Origin: Rotaria socialis
Lineage: Eukaryota > Rotifera > Eurotatoria > Philodinida > Philodinidae
Length of the DNA: 64,000 bases
Direction: 5' to 3'
NCBI GenBank assembly: GCA_905331475.1
Contig: CAJNYU010004621.1
Location: 50,030-114,029 of the forward strand
The notes under the pieces are model-generated. The model made no database searches. It saw only the letters and a list, made by a program, of their open reading frames with translations, and was not told where the DNA came from. Position 1 is the stretch's first letter. Every line of letters begins with the position of its first letter. Below, piece by piece: positions 22,290 through 33,338 of the stretch. Both the position numbers and the translations under genes were made by a program.

Positions 22290-24714
22290 CCCGATGCTAT
22301 CATCAAATTAGCTTTCTTTATTCATGATCTTCATGAACATATTAGTAGTCTTCATAGAAAGAACTGGACAGGGAATGGTAACTTAAAACCATTTGAATTG
22401 CATCGGGGACAGTCATTGCATCGACAGCAGTTTGATCTTGTGCAAAACAGCATCGATGGGTTGTTAAGCTTCAATTGCTTCTTGTCAACTTCTTATGATA
22501 AGGATGTAGCTCTCATGTTCGCCAATGCTAGTGAAGTGAATTCTGATACTATTAAAGTTGTTTTCAAAATGACCATTGATCCGACAATCGAGTCCACACT
22601 GTATGTTGAAACTCAAAATATCTGTGCTTACGAAGCAGAAGAAGAAATACTTTTTTCCATGCATTCTATTTGTCGCATAAATTATTGTCAACCAATGAAG
22701 CGTAGCGACGATGTATGGGAAATAAGCCTGATACTTACCAGTGACAATGATCCAGAATTGCAAGCAATTACTGGTGCCATAAGAGATCAAGTAAATGTTG
22801 TACCTGGATGGCATCGTGTTGCTAGTTTGTTTCTAATATTAGGAAAATTTAAAGAAGTGCACGAAATATGTGACAATCTTCTGCAACTGCAACAGGCGAA
22901 TGATATCGGGGAAATAACAAATTTGCTTTAATTCCACAGTATTGCCAAGTTGGGAGAGGGAAATCCTGACGATTCAATAAAGCTTCTCAAAGAAGCCATT
23001 AAACGGGGTCAGCCTGATCTGCCTGTTACTCAGGCTATTTTAGATTCTGTATACGTAAATATGGGTATGGCTTATTTCCAAAAAGCTGACTATCCAAAAG
23101 CTATTTCGTTTTATGATAAAGCATTGAAAAGTAAAATAGAGTCTCTTCCTAATAGTCGTCATATCAGCGTCGTGTATTGCACTATGGGGCAACAAACAAA
23201 GACTGACGCGATTCTTAAAAGAGCAGAGGAACGTTTAGGATTTCTTCCTGATAAACATTATGAGTTAACTGCAATTCAAGCTAACGTTGGTAATATGTCT
23301 TTTGATGAGGGCAAGCCCTACGAAGCAATTTCACTTTACGAAAAATCGATTGAAGGTGCAAAAAAATCTCTTTCTGAAAATCATTCTGACTTTATTATGT
23401 ATTATAACTATATTGGATTACTGTATGAAAGCGTTGGAGGCTATTAAAATGCATTATCGTTTACAAAAGAAGCACTTCATATAGCTGCAAACTACTTTTC
23501 CTGTATATTATCCTGATATAGCTTGCTCTTACAACAGCATAGGTAAAGTGTATTCCTCTTTGGATCAACAACAATTAGCAATTTTTTATCATGAAAAAGC
23601 ATTAGAATGTCATGAAAAGTCTAATAGTTCAAATCAACTTCATTTGGCGGTCTGTTTCAATCACATTGGAAGTGCACATACAGAAATGGGAGAATTTTCC
23701 AAAGCATTATCATTTTTGAATAAAGCACTTGGAATTAAGCAAAAATTCCTTCCTGAAAATCATTCTAATTTGCCTGAAATGTACACCAACGTTGGCTTGG
23801 TGTATTTTTATATGCACGAGTACCAACAAGCAAATTCTTTTTATGAAAAAGCGATAGAAATTCAACAGAAGTCTCATTTTGAAAACCATCCTGCTCTGGC
23901 TACAACTTATAATAACATTGGATGTAGTTATCGCACAATGAAAGGCTGCCCAAAGGCACTTTCATATTTTGAAAAAATGCTTGAAATTCAAAAAAGTTCG
24001 CTTAAGCCGGATCATCCTAATTTTGTCACTTCTTACAGTAACATCGCTCTCTTGTACTCCAAAATGGACGCTTATTCAAATGCAATTTCGCATTGTGAAA
24101 AAGAAAATGATATTCTTAAAAAATCTCTCCCTCCAAATTGTTTTCAAATGGCTACTTTTTACTACAATTACGGTTTGGTATATCTCGAAAAAAAGGATTA
24201 CTCACAAGCAATGTCATTATCTAAAGAGGCTCTTGATAGTCTACAAAAATCTGGAAATGAAAGCCAGCTTTTGAATACCCTGATTCATAATACTCTGGCA
24301 CATATATATTTCGAACTTGTTGACTATCCGAACGCACTCTCCTGTCTTAAAAAGGTACGTGAATTTCAACAAAAATCTCTCTCTGGAAATCATCTTAATT
24401 TGGCTACAACTTACAACAACATTGGACGCGCATATAGCAAGATGAATAATGATTTAAAAGCAATTTCATTTTGTGAAAAAGCACGTGAAATTCTACAAAA
24501 ATATCTTCCTTCAAATCATTCTGATTTGGCAATCATGTGCAGAAACATCGGAAGTATATATTGTAAAATTGGTGAATTTTTAAAAGCACTTCCATTCGTT
24601 GAAGATGGGTTAAATATCGCACAATGGAACTCGAACAAAAATGATACGAACATAATGTCACTTACGAAAGAATTGATAGAAATGAAAGAAAAAATAAGGA
24701 TGGAACTGAAGTAG

Positions 24715-25490
24715 AAGGTAGTTTTAATGGGAAGAAACATTTTGTACGCTTCAATTAACAATACAAAACACTTGTTCACAATAGAGTTCCGTTCCTTTTT
24801 CTATTGGTTCAAATTGAGGGTGGGGGTGTGCACACAGAATTGTAACGCCGTGCCACGACAACGGTTGTTTCTATGTTGGCGGGACTTCATCAGGTGGTAT
24901 TGTTAATATTATATCGATATACAGAGAATGTAATTCTTAAATTACTGATGAAAACATTCGAATTACATATTCATAGGTATAATAAATAAATTTTAAAACA
25001 TCATTTTCACATTAAAATTTTGCAAAAATAGAATTAACTTTAATCTATTATTTAAACGACTGTAGACGTCCATATACGTATATTGCACCGTAGAAAATTT
25101 TGAAAAAATTATCAAACGGTTATTTTATGGGAAGTCAACCAAAAAGTAAAACAAAGTATTCAAAAACTTTCGTATTCTATCCAGTTTTGTAGAGATTGTT
25201 TTGCTGATCATTTTAGTAAAAAAAAATTGTAAAATTCATGTGCGAAAATCATGAAAACCGTTTTTTAAGGAAACATTCGAGATTGTTTTTTCTATATTTT
25301 TGTCCAGCGTGATTATTTCTAAACTATTTTTAAAAACAAATTATATCAAAATGTTCAACTCAATTTACTCAACAAACCGAAATACATTTCACATTCCTGA
25401 AACGGCTTTTCAATGACATGTTTCAGTAAATGAGTTGAAAATATAGACGCCTTTATCTCAAAATGGCTACATTCTGCTGAAATCACAAAT
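24715..25490. other. Intergenic
   Basis: About 780 bp after the ART-TPR pseudogene with no supportable gene. A GT-rich stretch near 24818-24835 resembles the GT-rich ends of the repeat described at 25510 and 29290. Confidence 0.4.
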
Positions 25491-25499
25491 ATAGAATTT

Positions 25500-25928
25500 T
25501 GTAGAGCAAAGAGTGAGCGTGTGGGTGTGGATTTGGGTGCAGTGGGTGTGCCCTGCACACTTATAGGCAACCACACACACTCATCCTCTATACATGTAAT
25601 CGTCATTGTATTCTGTCAATCTTATTCAAATCGATCATAGTTAGTTCAATCTTTCGCCATTTTAAAATTTCTATTAGTTAACTTATTACTTCTCCAATAT
25701 TTATGAGTTACACCAATTAAATACATGATTAATAGCTACAGATAATGTTTGCTGTTTTGATGAAAAATTAAATTTTCCCTTCTGGCTTCATTTACTTGAA
25801 CAAAAATAATTTACATTTATAATCAAAAGATAACTGAATTGATGAAATCTTTGTGATTTTTCCAGAAAGAGAAAAAGAAACAATGCGAGAGACAAGAAGT
25901 TTGATATAATAGCACTTAAGTTGTCATA
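25500..25928. repeat. Dispersed repeat, long copy
   Basis: A GT-rich start (about 25513-25555, with GTGTGCCCTG) and an end block (25799-25926, with AATAATTTACATTTATAATC and TCTTTGTGATTTT) both recur, in the same order and strand, at 29285-29440, where the middle about 240 bp is missing. The repeat ends just where the MITE at 25929 begins. Confidence 0.6.
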
Positions 25929-26289
25929 CCCAAGAGAATGATTCCGATAGTGGGATCCTATCGGATTCGTGTCAAAATCTTATCGAATATAATACTTATA
26001 GATTTCATTAAACCGACGAAATCCTATCGGCATCCGGTGGGGAACCTACAATCGGAATCCTAGTGTTGGAATCTAATAGGTTCCAGTGTCGGAATTTAAT
26101 GGAATCTAGCGTAAGCATTCGACCTATCTGTTCTGTTGGCACCATATGCTTATTCATTGGTCATTAAGAAAATGTTTTTCTCCGTCGGATCTGTTAGTAG
26201 GTTCGTGACCAGAAATCTGATCAGATATTGTCAGCTTGTCGGATCCCATGAGATCCGATAGGATTCACTGTCGGATTCATTGACCTGGG
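25929..26289. mobile_element. MITE with about 40-bp inverted ends
   Basis: The left end CCCAAGAGAATGATTCCGAT and the right end read on the complement (CCCAGGTCAATGAATCCGAC) are imperfect inverted copies, continuing on both sides through ATCCTATCGGAT. The interior is full of short TCGGA/TCCGA motifs in both directions. 361 bp, no coding capacity. No clear target duplication: the flanks are TTGTCATA and AAGTCATG. Confidence 0.6.
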
Positions 26290-26901
26290 AAGTCATGACC
26301 AGCAAGAGATCTTATCAATTTAAATTTGAACAATGCTATTGGTGTAATTTATTTATCGCTATGAAAACAGGAAAGAAATAAAGTCATGCAGCATAGAAAA
26401 TGATCATATTTCACTATTTACTTTCATTTCCCACGTCTATTTCATTGAATTTTTTAAGTTTCTAATAAATGAATAAATATTGAAGCGTTCTGATGGAAAT
26501 TACGTATTGTAATTTTAACATAATACGAAAATGTTCGATCTTATACGGTCATTATCAACCTAAATATCTGGACTGTTAATCAACAGATATTATAACACAT
26601 GGCAAACAAACAAGCAACGAAGAAAAATTCAGCCATGGGATTCAGTAAACCTATAACATCATAACCAATAGCATCACTAACTTAGATTTTATTCTAAATA
26701 TCTGTTTGTTAAAAATCCTTGTTTTTCGGTTGAAAATGTTGGTATCAGATCGAATATTTCGTTATTATATTAAAATTTAAAACATTTTAAATTAGAAATC
26801 ATATTTTTGATAATAGGAAAAATTTCAGAATTATTTTATTTCATGGAGTACTTTTAGAGATTAGCAGTAAAATCGGAGACAAGGATGAATACACTTCCAC
26901 C
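26290..26901. other. Intergenic
   Basis: About 600 bp, AT-rich, downstream of the defensin-like gene. Nothing further seen. Confidence 0.4.
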
Positions 26902-27726
26902 TTAATCACATTTGCATTTCAAGCGCAAGAATCCACCGCAATGTCCGCCTGATCTTCCTTGACGACAACACTTTCTACGGCATGCACTCCAATCAGCAGG
27001 ACATCGAATTCCCAAAAACGAACCATCAATGCCACATCTCACATCTGTTAGGTCGTTAGTGCAGATGCAGTTTGAAAAGCCATTAAATGTAGGCTTATAA
27101 TGCATTTCACCGCGTACCGATCCATAGTTGTTACCACTGATACCAATTGAAACACCTCCCTGACAAGATCCAGTTATGAAACCCCGATGGCAACACCATC
27201 TATCACAACTTTCTGTTTCTTCGTCCGACGGTCTTCCAGCTGGTTTCCAACATTTAGGATCGCCGAGTGCGCCACAAACTTGTTCAACTGCTGCTTCAGT
27301 TATGTATGGAAGAGAGTTAAATTTGTTCCATCGAGCTTGAAGGGTCGCTGCACGCTATAAAAAAAAAGTGAAAAGATAAATCGCAGTCATTCAATTGCCT
27401 TCAAAACTGTCTTTGAAAAGGCTTTGTAAAATACACAAAGACGCAATAAGGAAAATATCAGTTTTGTAACATAATTAAGCTGTTTGAATATTAGCTAAGA
27501 GCTTATACATGAATTGCTCTTGAGAACAATGGTATTGATACTTTAATTTGTGTGTAAAAAGAAATACATACTTGAGGATCTGGATTCCAAGTATAACTCT
27601 TAACTACGATTGATTGTACTAGAAAGGAAAAATATGGAGTATTGATGCACAAAAAGGTTACTCGATCAAGAGCAATGCTAACTTACCGAGGATTATTACC
27701 GAAAGCAACATTTGAAAGCAAAGCAT
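26902..27726 (-). CDS. Secreted cysteine-rich protein with two defensin-like modules
   Basis: Three exons on the complement (27687-27726, 27572-27618, 26902-27354) give 179 residues. The first exon encodes a signal peptide (MLCFQMLLSVIILVQSIVV). The mature protein has two repeated Cys patterns: module A about 80-127 (SCDRWCCHRG, GSCQGG, CICTND) and module B about 133-179 (RCPADWSACRRKCC, GGHCGGF, KCKC). C-x3-CC ... C ... C-x-C, with GRSGGHCGGF before the last pair, matches the cysteine-stabilised alpha-beta fold of invertebrate defensins. Likely extracellular, possibly antimicrobial; activity is inference. A leading region of about 60 residues with two extra Cys (VCGALGDPKCW) is not defensin-like. 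Confidence 0.75.
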
Positions 27727-29284
27727 GCCTGACTAGAATGATAAAAATTCGAATGAATTGAATGTACAAAAAATAGTGGATCATATTCATACGCTTTTAT
27801 TATTGTAATAATAGTTGATGGATGGCAAATGAGTCTAATTCATTGCCAACACACAAAGTGTTCTACTTATATAGATACAGACATTACTCTTTTTTCTTAC
27901 TCCATTTTCCTTTTTCTTATCAAACGGAAGTAATATCAAGGCGATAGTAAACAAGAACTTTTTGAAATCATAAACTGGATTCAATTAACATAGACAACTC
28001 AACTAAAATCATTGTATCAAAAAAGAACTGACATATGTAACTCAATAGTTTGACCTTCACGGACTTTTTCTTCACCTATATGATGTGATTTTTAATTGAT
28101 AGAAAAAAGGAACTGACAATTGTAAATCAATACACTGTTAGTTGTTTTGAAATTCTACTTATTAGAAAATCGACTTAAACAAAGCTGAAGCATTTTCAAA
28201 CTTGCATTATTCAATCGTGAAATCTTGAAAATTAAGAAAATACTTGATTTTCTAATTTATGAAAATTCAATTGGATATTCCAAAAAATTCATTTGCCAAA
28301 AAAATGGGAAATCAACACTGCCTGTGAAAACAACTCGATGATCAATTTTGATTTGAGGAGAATAATTTTATTTAATACAACATGATTTTCATCACTATTT
28401 TTCAAATTAATTATATTCTTTTGTAAGACACCCATCTGACATTATTCTTAGTTCGATTATGATAATGTCCAAACGTGAAAACCCTGTGAATTGCTTAATA
28501 TCCATCATTTTTGTTCATAAGCTTCTAGAAATGAAGAATGAAATACATTAATACCCACTTTCCTTTTTAGTGTATTAACAAACTATGAACGCTTGGCCAT
28601 TTTCATTGACCTATATTATTTGTTTATTTTCTTTAATTTATGTTCATACGTCAAAATTCATTCTCAATATGTTACAATAATTCAATATTATCCTCTGTTA
28701 GAGACGTTAGACTGATACTTGGACTCTTCATTTTGATAAATCATTAATGTTTTAAATTGAACGTAGTATACGTATATGTTTTTCTTTTATGTACAAATAC
28801 TGATCTTTTTTTTCTAGGTATTTACATTATTTATCCTTCGATTAACTTAATCTATTATCAAATTGTCGTGTAAAACACAGGTAGCGAATACATTTTCTTA
28901 TAATTGCCTCTTTCTCTGTTACTGTTTAGAGGTATCATTTTTTGGGCCTTTTTCACTGGACCATCAAGAAAAATAAAATATTTACTGAAGGTAATACATT
29001 CTATTCATCTTTATATATATTATATTTTTTGTCTTAGAAAAACAACCGCTATTCATATTGAAGCATCCCATATTAAAACGTTATAAGCAATTGAAAAAAT
29101 TGCTAATCAATCATATGCGTGTTTTTATTAACCATATAAATTATTGTACAATTCTCATCGCTTAATCTTATCATTATTTATTTTAGGAAACAATTAATAT
29201 CTATCCAACGATACAAATACAAACAGCTACAAATATTAAAAATGATTCTATTGTGATTGAATACAACACCAATATTAGGACGAA
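27727..29284. other. Intergenic
   Basis: About 1.5 kb between the defensin-like gene and the second repeat copy; AT-rich with no supportable frame. Confidence 0.45.
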
Positions 29285-29440
29285 TTCTTGAGGATGTGGA
29301 TGTGGATGCAATGTGTGTGCCCTGTACTCTTTCTCCTTAAACAAGAATAATTTACATTTATAATCCAAAAATAACTGAATTGGTGAAATCTTTGTGATTT
29401 TGTCAGAAAGAGAAAAAAATAGCACTTTTAAGTTGTCTTA
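29285..29440. repeat. Dispersed repeat, short (deleted) copy
   Basis: Shares the GT-rich start (GTGTGCCCTG) and the end block (AATTTACATTTATAATC, TGAAATCTTTGTGATTTT, AGTTGTC) with the long copy at 25500-25928, on the same strand, but lacks about 240 bp between them. It lies 250 bp upstream of the intact ART-TPR start codon. Confidence 0.6.
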
Positions 29441-29691
29441 CAAATGAAAAACAAATGAAAATTGCAACGAATAACACTACAAGAAATTGTGCTGTTGGAG
29501 TTTTGTCTCGTTCGTTTGTTGATAGGCGATTGTATTGTCAATAGTGAGATTGGATGAAGCGTGATAGTGACTGTCAACGAAAAAGCAATACACCTACCTT
29601 TCAATAAGTAAAAAACACCAAGAAAAACAAATAGAAGCAGTGACTGGTGTGCAGTGACAAAAATCCTTCGCAATTAGCGACCATTGATCCG

Positions 29692-32046
29692 ATGAAAATA
29701 TCTGTACTCAATATGAGTGATCAAAATAACAATTCAACCATTTCAAAACCAACAGATAGTGCTGTCACAGATAGAACAACAACATCAGATGTCATGCAAC
29801 CCAGGCGTCGTATGGTTCAAAATTATTTGGTTATTTGGGTGGATGGCAACATCAACACAAATAATGAAGATTGTCAGAATTCATTGGACCAATTGCGTAC
29901 AGTGGTAAGCGAAGTGAATGTTTGCACGACGCCGGAACAATGCATCGAATTTTTGAATGATATGGATGATGGAAAAGCCTTTATCATCTCATCAGGGGCA
30001 TTAGGTCATCACCTTGTTTTCGATATTCATAGCATGCCACAAGTAGATGCCATTTATATTTTCTGTGGTAATAAGGTACGCCACAAACAGTGGGTGAAAG
30101 AATGGCCAAAGATTCAAGGTGTTTTCACCTCAATCAAGCCCATTTGTGAATCATTGAAAAAGATCGCCCGTCATTGCGATCATGATAGCATTCCGATGAG
30201 TTTTGTACCGAAGCAATCTCTAGCAATAGGAGATGAGTCACAACAACAAAATATTGACGAATTGGAACCATCATATATGTACTCGGTGTTGTTCAAAGAA
30301 ATTATGTTGGAAATAAATGAAGATGACGAAAAATCAATGAAAAGTTTAGTCACTTATTGCCATAAAAAAAATATTTCCAAATCAGAACTAGATGAGTTTG
30401 AGCGTCAATATTGTCCAAAATTGTCGATATGGTGGTATACCAAGGAAAGCTTTCTCTACGGTACGCTTAACAAAGCGTTGCGATCATTAGATATGGAATG
30501 CATGGTGAAAATTGGATTTTTCATTCGAAATTTACATCGACAATTGGAAAAACAACACCAAGAACAATTAAGTACGTATGAAAAGAAATTTCTCGTTTAC
30601 CGTGGACAGGGTATGACAAAAGAAGCCTTTCAGCATCTTCTCGACACGAAAGGTGGACTCCTCTCATTCAACAGCTTCTTATCCACTAGTAAACAGCGAA
30701 GAGTCGCCATGGAGTTTGTTCAACTTACCATGAGCAACAATGAAGACATTGTTGGAATCATTTTTATTATGACTATCGATCAAAGTAAAATATCAGCAAA
30801 GACTACTCCATTTGCTATGATTGACGAATACAGTGCTATTCCAGCCGAACAAGAAATTCTATTTACAATGCACACAGTGTTTCGTGTGGTTGATATAAAA
30901 CAAACCATCGAGAACAATCGCCTTTGGGAAGTACAATTGGCTATTACCGGCGATAATGATCCACAACTTGCTGCTCTTACTGATCGTATTAAAAAGGAGA
31001 TCACTGGCTCCACTGGATGGCATCGTTTGGGTGATCTGATGCTCATAGTGGGGCATTTCAGTCAATCTGAAGAACTCTATAATGAATTACTCAAGAATGC
31101 TTCGAGTGATCGCAATATAGCACATATCTATCATCAGCTTGGAATGTTAAAATATCATCAAGGTATATACCAAGAAGCAGCCATCTTCTACGAAAATTCA
31201 CTTGAAGTCATACTTAAAACTCTTCCAGAAGACGATGCTTCATTGGCTGGTACCTATAACAACATTGGTCTTGTCTATAAAAGCATGGGTGACTACTCGA
31301 AAGCACTTGAATATTACGACAAATCACGTGAGATAAAAGAAAAATTCTTGTCTCCAGATGATCCTGATTTGGCTCTTACCTACAACAACATTGGTGCAGT
31401 GTATAAAGCCATGGATGAAAATGCCAAAGCACTTGAACTTTTCGAAAAATCCATCAAAATAAAAGAAATATCTTTACCACCGAATCATCCAGATTTAGCT
31501 ACTTCCTACAACAACATCGGTCTTGTCTATAATCACATGGGTGACTATAAGAAAGCACTTGAATTTTACGGAAAAGATTTTGAAATAATGAAAAAAGTTC
31601 TGCCTCCAAATCATCCCTCATTGGCTACTTCCTATAACAACATCGGTCTAGTGTATAACAACATGGATGACTACTCGAGAGCACTTGATTATTTCAAAAA
31701 ATCCATAAAAATAAAAGAAATATCTTTACCTCTGAATCATCCCGATTCGGCTGCTTCCTATAGAAATATTGGTCTAGTGTATCATAACATGAGTGATTAT
31801 TCAAAAGCACTTGAATTTTACGAAAAATCACTCAACATGTATGAAATATCTCTGCCTCCGAATCATCCCGAATTGGCTAATATCTACAATGACATTGGTA
31901 GAGTGTATGACAACATGGATGACTATTCGAAAGCACTTTCGTATCTAGAAAAGGCACTTACTATTCGACGTAAGAATCTTCCATCAACTCATCCTCTAAT
32001 TCAAATAACAATTGATAATATTGACTGTGTGAAAGAAAAGATGTAA
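29692..32046 (+). CDS. ADP-ribosyltransferase with kinesin-light-chain-type TPRs
   Basis: Intronless, 784 residues from ATG 29692; the frame is open a further 45 bp upstream but without an ATG. N-terminal domain (about 45-180) of unknown fold, starting NYLVIWVDGN. Linker with LEPSYMYSVLFKEI. The ART domain (about 240-420) has the complete arginine-specific R-S-E set: R304 (VYRGQG), S331-T332-S333 (SFLSTS) and E386-Q387-E388 (PAEQEILF), so it should transfer ADP-ribose from NAD+ to arginine. From about 450 to 770 there are seven to eight 42-residue TPRs with the repeated YNNIGLVY ... DYSKALE pattern, for protein binding. No signal peptide or membrane segment: probably cytosolic. AATAAA follows at about 32074. 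A decayed relative lies 5 kb upstream. Target unknown. Confidence 0.9.
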   Translation: MKISVLNMSDQNNNSTISKPTDSAVTDRTTTSDVMQPRRRMVQNYLVIWVDGNINTNNEDCQNSLDQLRTVVSEVNVCTTPEQCIEFLNDMDDGKAFIISSGALGHHLVFDIHSMPQVDAIYIFCGNKVRHKQWVKEWPKIQGVFTSIKPICESLKKIARHCDHDSIPMSFVPKQSLAIGDESQQQNIDELEPSYMYSVLFKEIMLEINEDDEKSMKSLVTYCHKKNISKSELDEFERQYCPKLSIWWYTKESFLYGTLNKALRSLDMECMVKIGFFIRNLHRQLEKQHQEQLSTYEKKFLVYRGQGMTKEAFQHLLDTKGGLLSFNSFLSTSKQRRVAMEFVQLTMSNNEDIVGIIFIMTIDQSKISAKTTPFAMIDEYSAIPAEQEILFTMHTVFRVVDIKQTIENNRLWEVQLAITGDNDPQLAALTDRIKKEITGSTGWHRLGDLMLIVGHFSQSEELYNELLKNASSDRNIAHIYHQLGMLKYHQGIYQEAAIFYENSLEVILKTLPEDDASLAGTYNNIGLVYKSMGDYSKALEYYDKSREIKEKFLSPDDPDLALTYNNIGAVYKAMDENAKALELFEKSIKIKEISLPPNHPDLATSYNNIGLVYNHMGDYKKALEFYGKDFEIMKKVLPPNHPSLATSYNNIGLVYNNMDDYSRALDYFKKSIKIKEISLPLNHPDSAASYRNIGLVYHNMSDYSKALEFYEKSLNMYEISLPPNHPELANIYNDIGRVYDNMDDYSKALSYLEKALTIRRKNLPSTHPLIQITIDNIDCVKEKM

Positions 32047-33338
32047 ATGTTTATTTTCTCTTATATTCACTCAATAAAATTGCTTTGGTTATTGCTATTT
32101 ATTAGCTATTCACTATTTGTACGCACGATTAGAAAGAGTTCTTCATAGCCCTGAAGTGAGTGCGCATAGAGTGGACGGTAATAGACTGGCAAGGCAATCT
32201 ACGTAGGTTTGACGTACAAATACGACGACAATGAGCAAACGTACACGAAAAAAGATCTTCCTAGTTCTACACTACGTCACTGTTTCTATTATAGTAACAA
32301 TGAATCAGAGTAAACTAACCTGCGTTACCATATCTTCCAAAAAGTGAAGTAAAGTTTGTAATTCGTATTCTCACTAGATAGGTATATTTTCTTATTCCGA
32401 TACAAGAAACATTATGCAGATAAATTAAATTTTGAAGTTATTTCAGCATCAAAAATATACTTTCTTCTTTTCAAATATATCAATAGGTGGTAATAGATTC
32501 TTTTTTATATATTATTTATTGTTTAAATCGAATATCAACAACATGAAATTAATTTTCACTTGCAGAGATTGTCCAGCTCTAAATAGTGATACGACATAAA
32601 AGTATCAAATTTCAACATCTTAGTCGTATAGCCAAGAAAACCCTCAAAGGTATTTGTGAAATTAATGTTTCATATCTATAAAACTTGTCAGCAGATGTGT
32701 GTTCAGCCGTGATATTGCATATTTATAGTTAATTTAGATATTGACGATCGATATAAACGAAGTTAAACATATAGAAACACATCCTTGTTTATAAAATAAA
32801 TATGATTCGCCTAGTTTACTAATTCGTTTTTCATAGTTCTTCTATTCATTAGTATGTAAAGAAAGTAAAAATAAATCATTATCAACATATCTATGATACT
32901 ACTAAGTGTGTCGTTTTTATTTATTAATTAATGTAAGTAGAAGGTGAAACAAGAAACTAAATGGTAAAAACTACGTAATTAAGTATTTACTTATGCATAC
33001 ATTTAAAAATATGTTAAAGCAAGAAATGCAGCAAAGGAAAACATAATTAATGTAAACAACTTATAATGAAACAGAATACAGAATACAGAAAGAAACAAAA
33101 TGAATATCTATGTAGTAAAGGAAGAATATATTTGAATAAAGAAAGGAGAAGAAAAAAACGAACAGACTCAGTGTCCTTGTGACAAGGAATCGTCGTTGTA
33201 GAAATCTTGTCTTTTTTCATAATTTTATGATTGAAACTTTTAGTGAATCACTTGTATTTTTATCTAAAATGAGAAAAAGAAATTTTTATAGAATGACATT
33301 TTTTTTGCCAAGAAAAGATTTTAGCTCATTTACTGATA
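32047..33338. other. Intergenic between converging genes
   Basis: About 1.3 kb between the 3' ends of the ART-TPR gene (+) and the EF-hand gene (-). AT-rich; no supportable frame. Confidence 0.45.

Larger units (their letters stand above)
21323..24714 (+). pseudogene. Broken ADP-ribosyltransferase-TPR gene
   Basis: Homologous along its length to the intact gene at 29692. Parts in order: N-terminal domain (HLVWYEDRMDQVSG), linker (NDLDPAFMYTQILKEI), arginine-specific ART domain with R (LHRGQS), STS (FLSTS) and ExE (AEEEILF), then kinesin-light-chain-type TPRs to 24714. Lesions: frame change near 21437; stop at 21667 followed by a frame change before 21715; frame change near 21958; a tRNA-Trp tandem insertion at about 22014-22289; in-frame TAA at 22929-22931 and 23445-23447; frame change near 23490. 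The long open TPR stretch 23548-24714 suggests fairly recent decay. The ART catalytic triad itself is still readable. Confidence 0.85.

Noticed and set aside
29647-29691. Extended N-terminus for the ART-TPR protein
   Set aside because: The frame is open but begins with GTG; the first ATG is at 29692.
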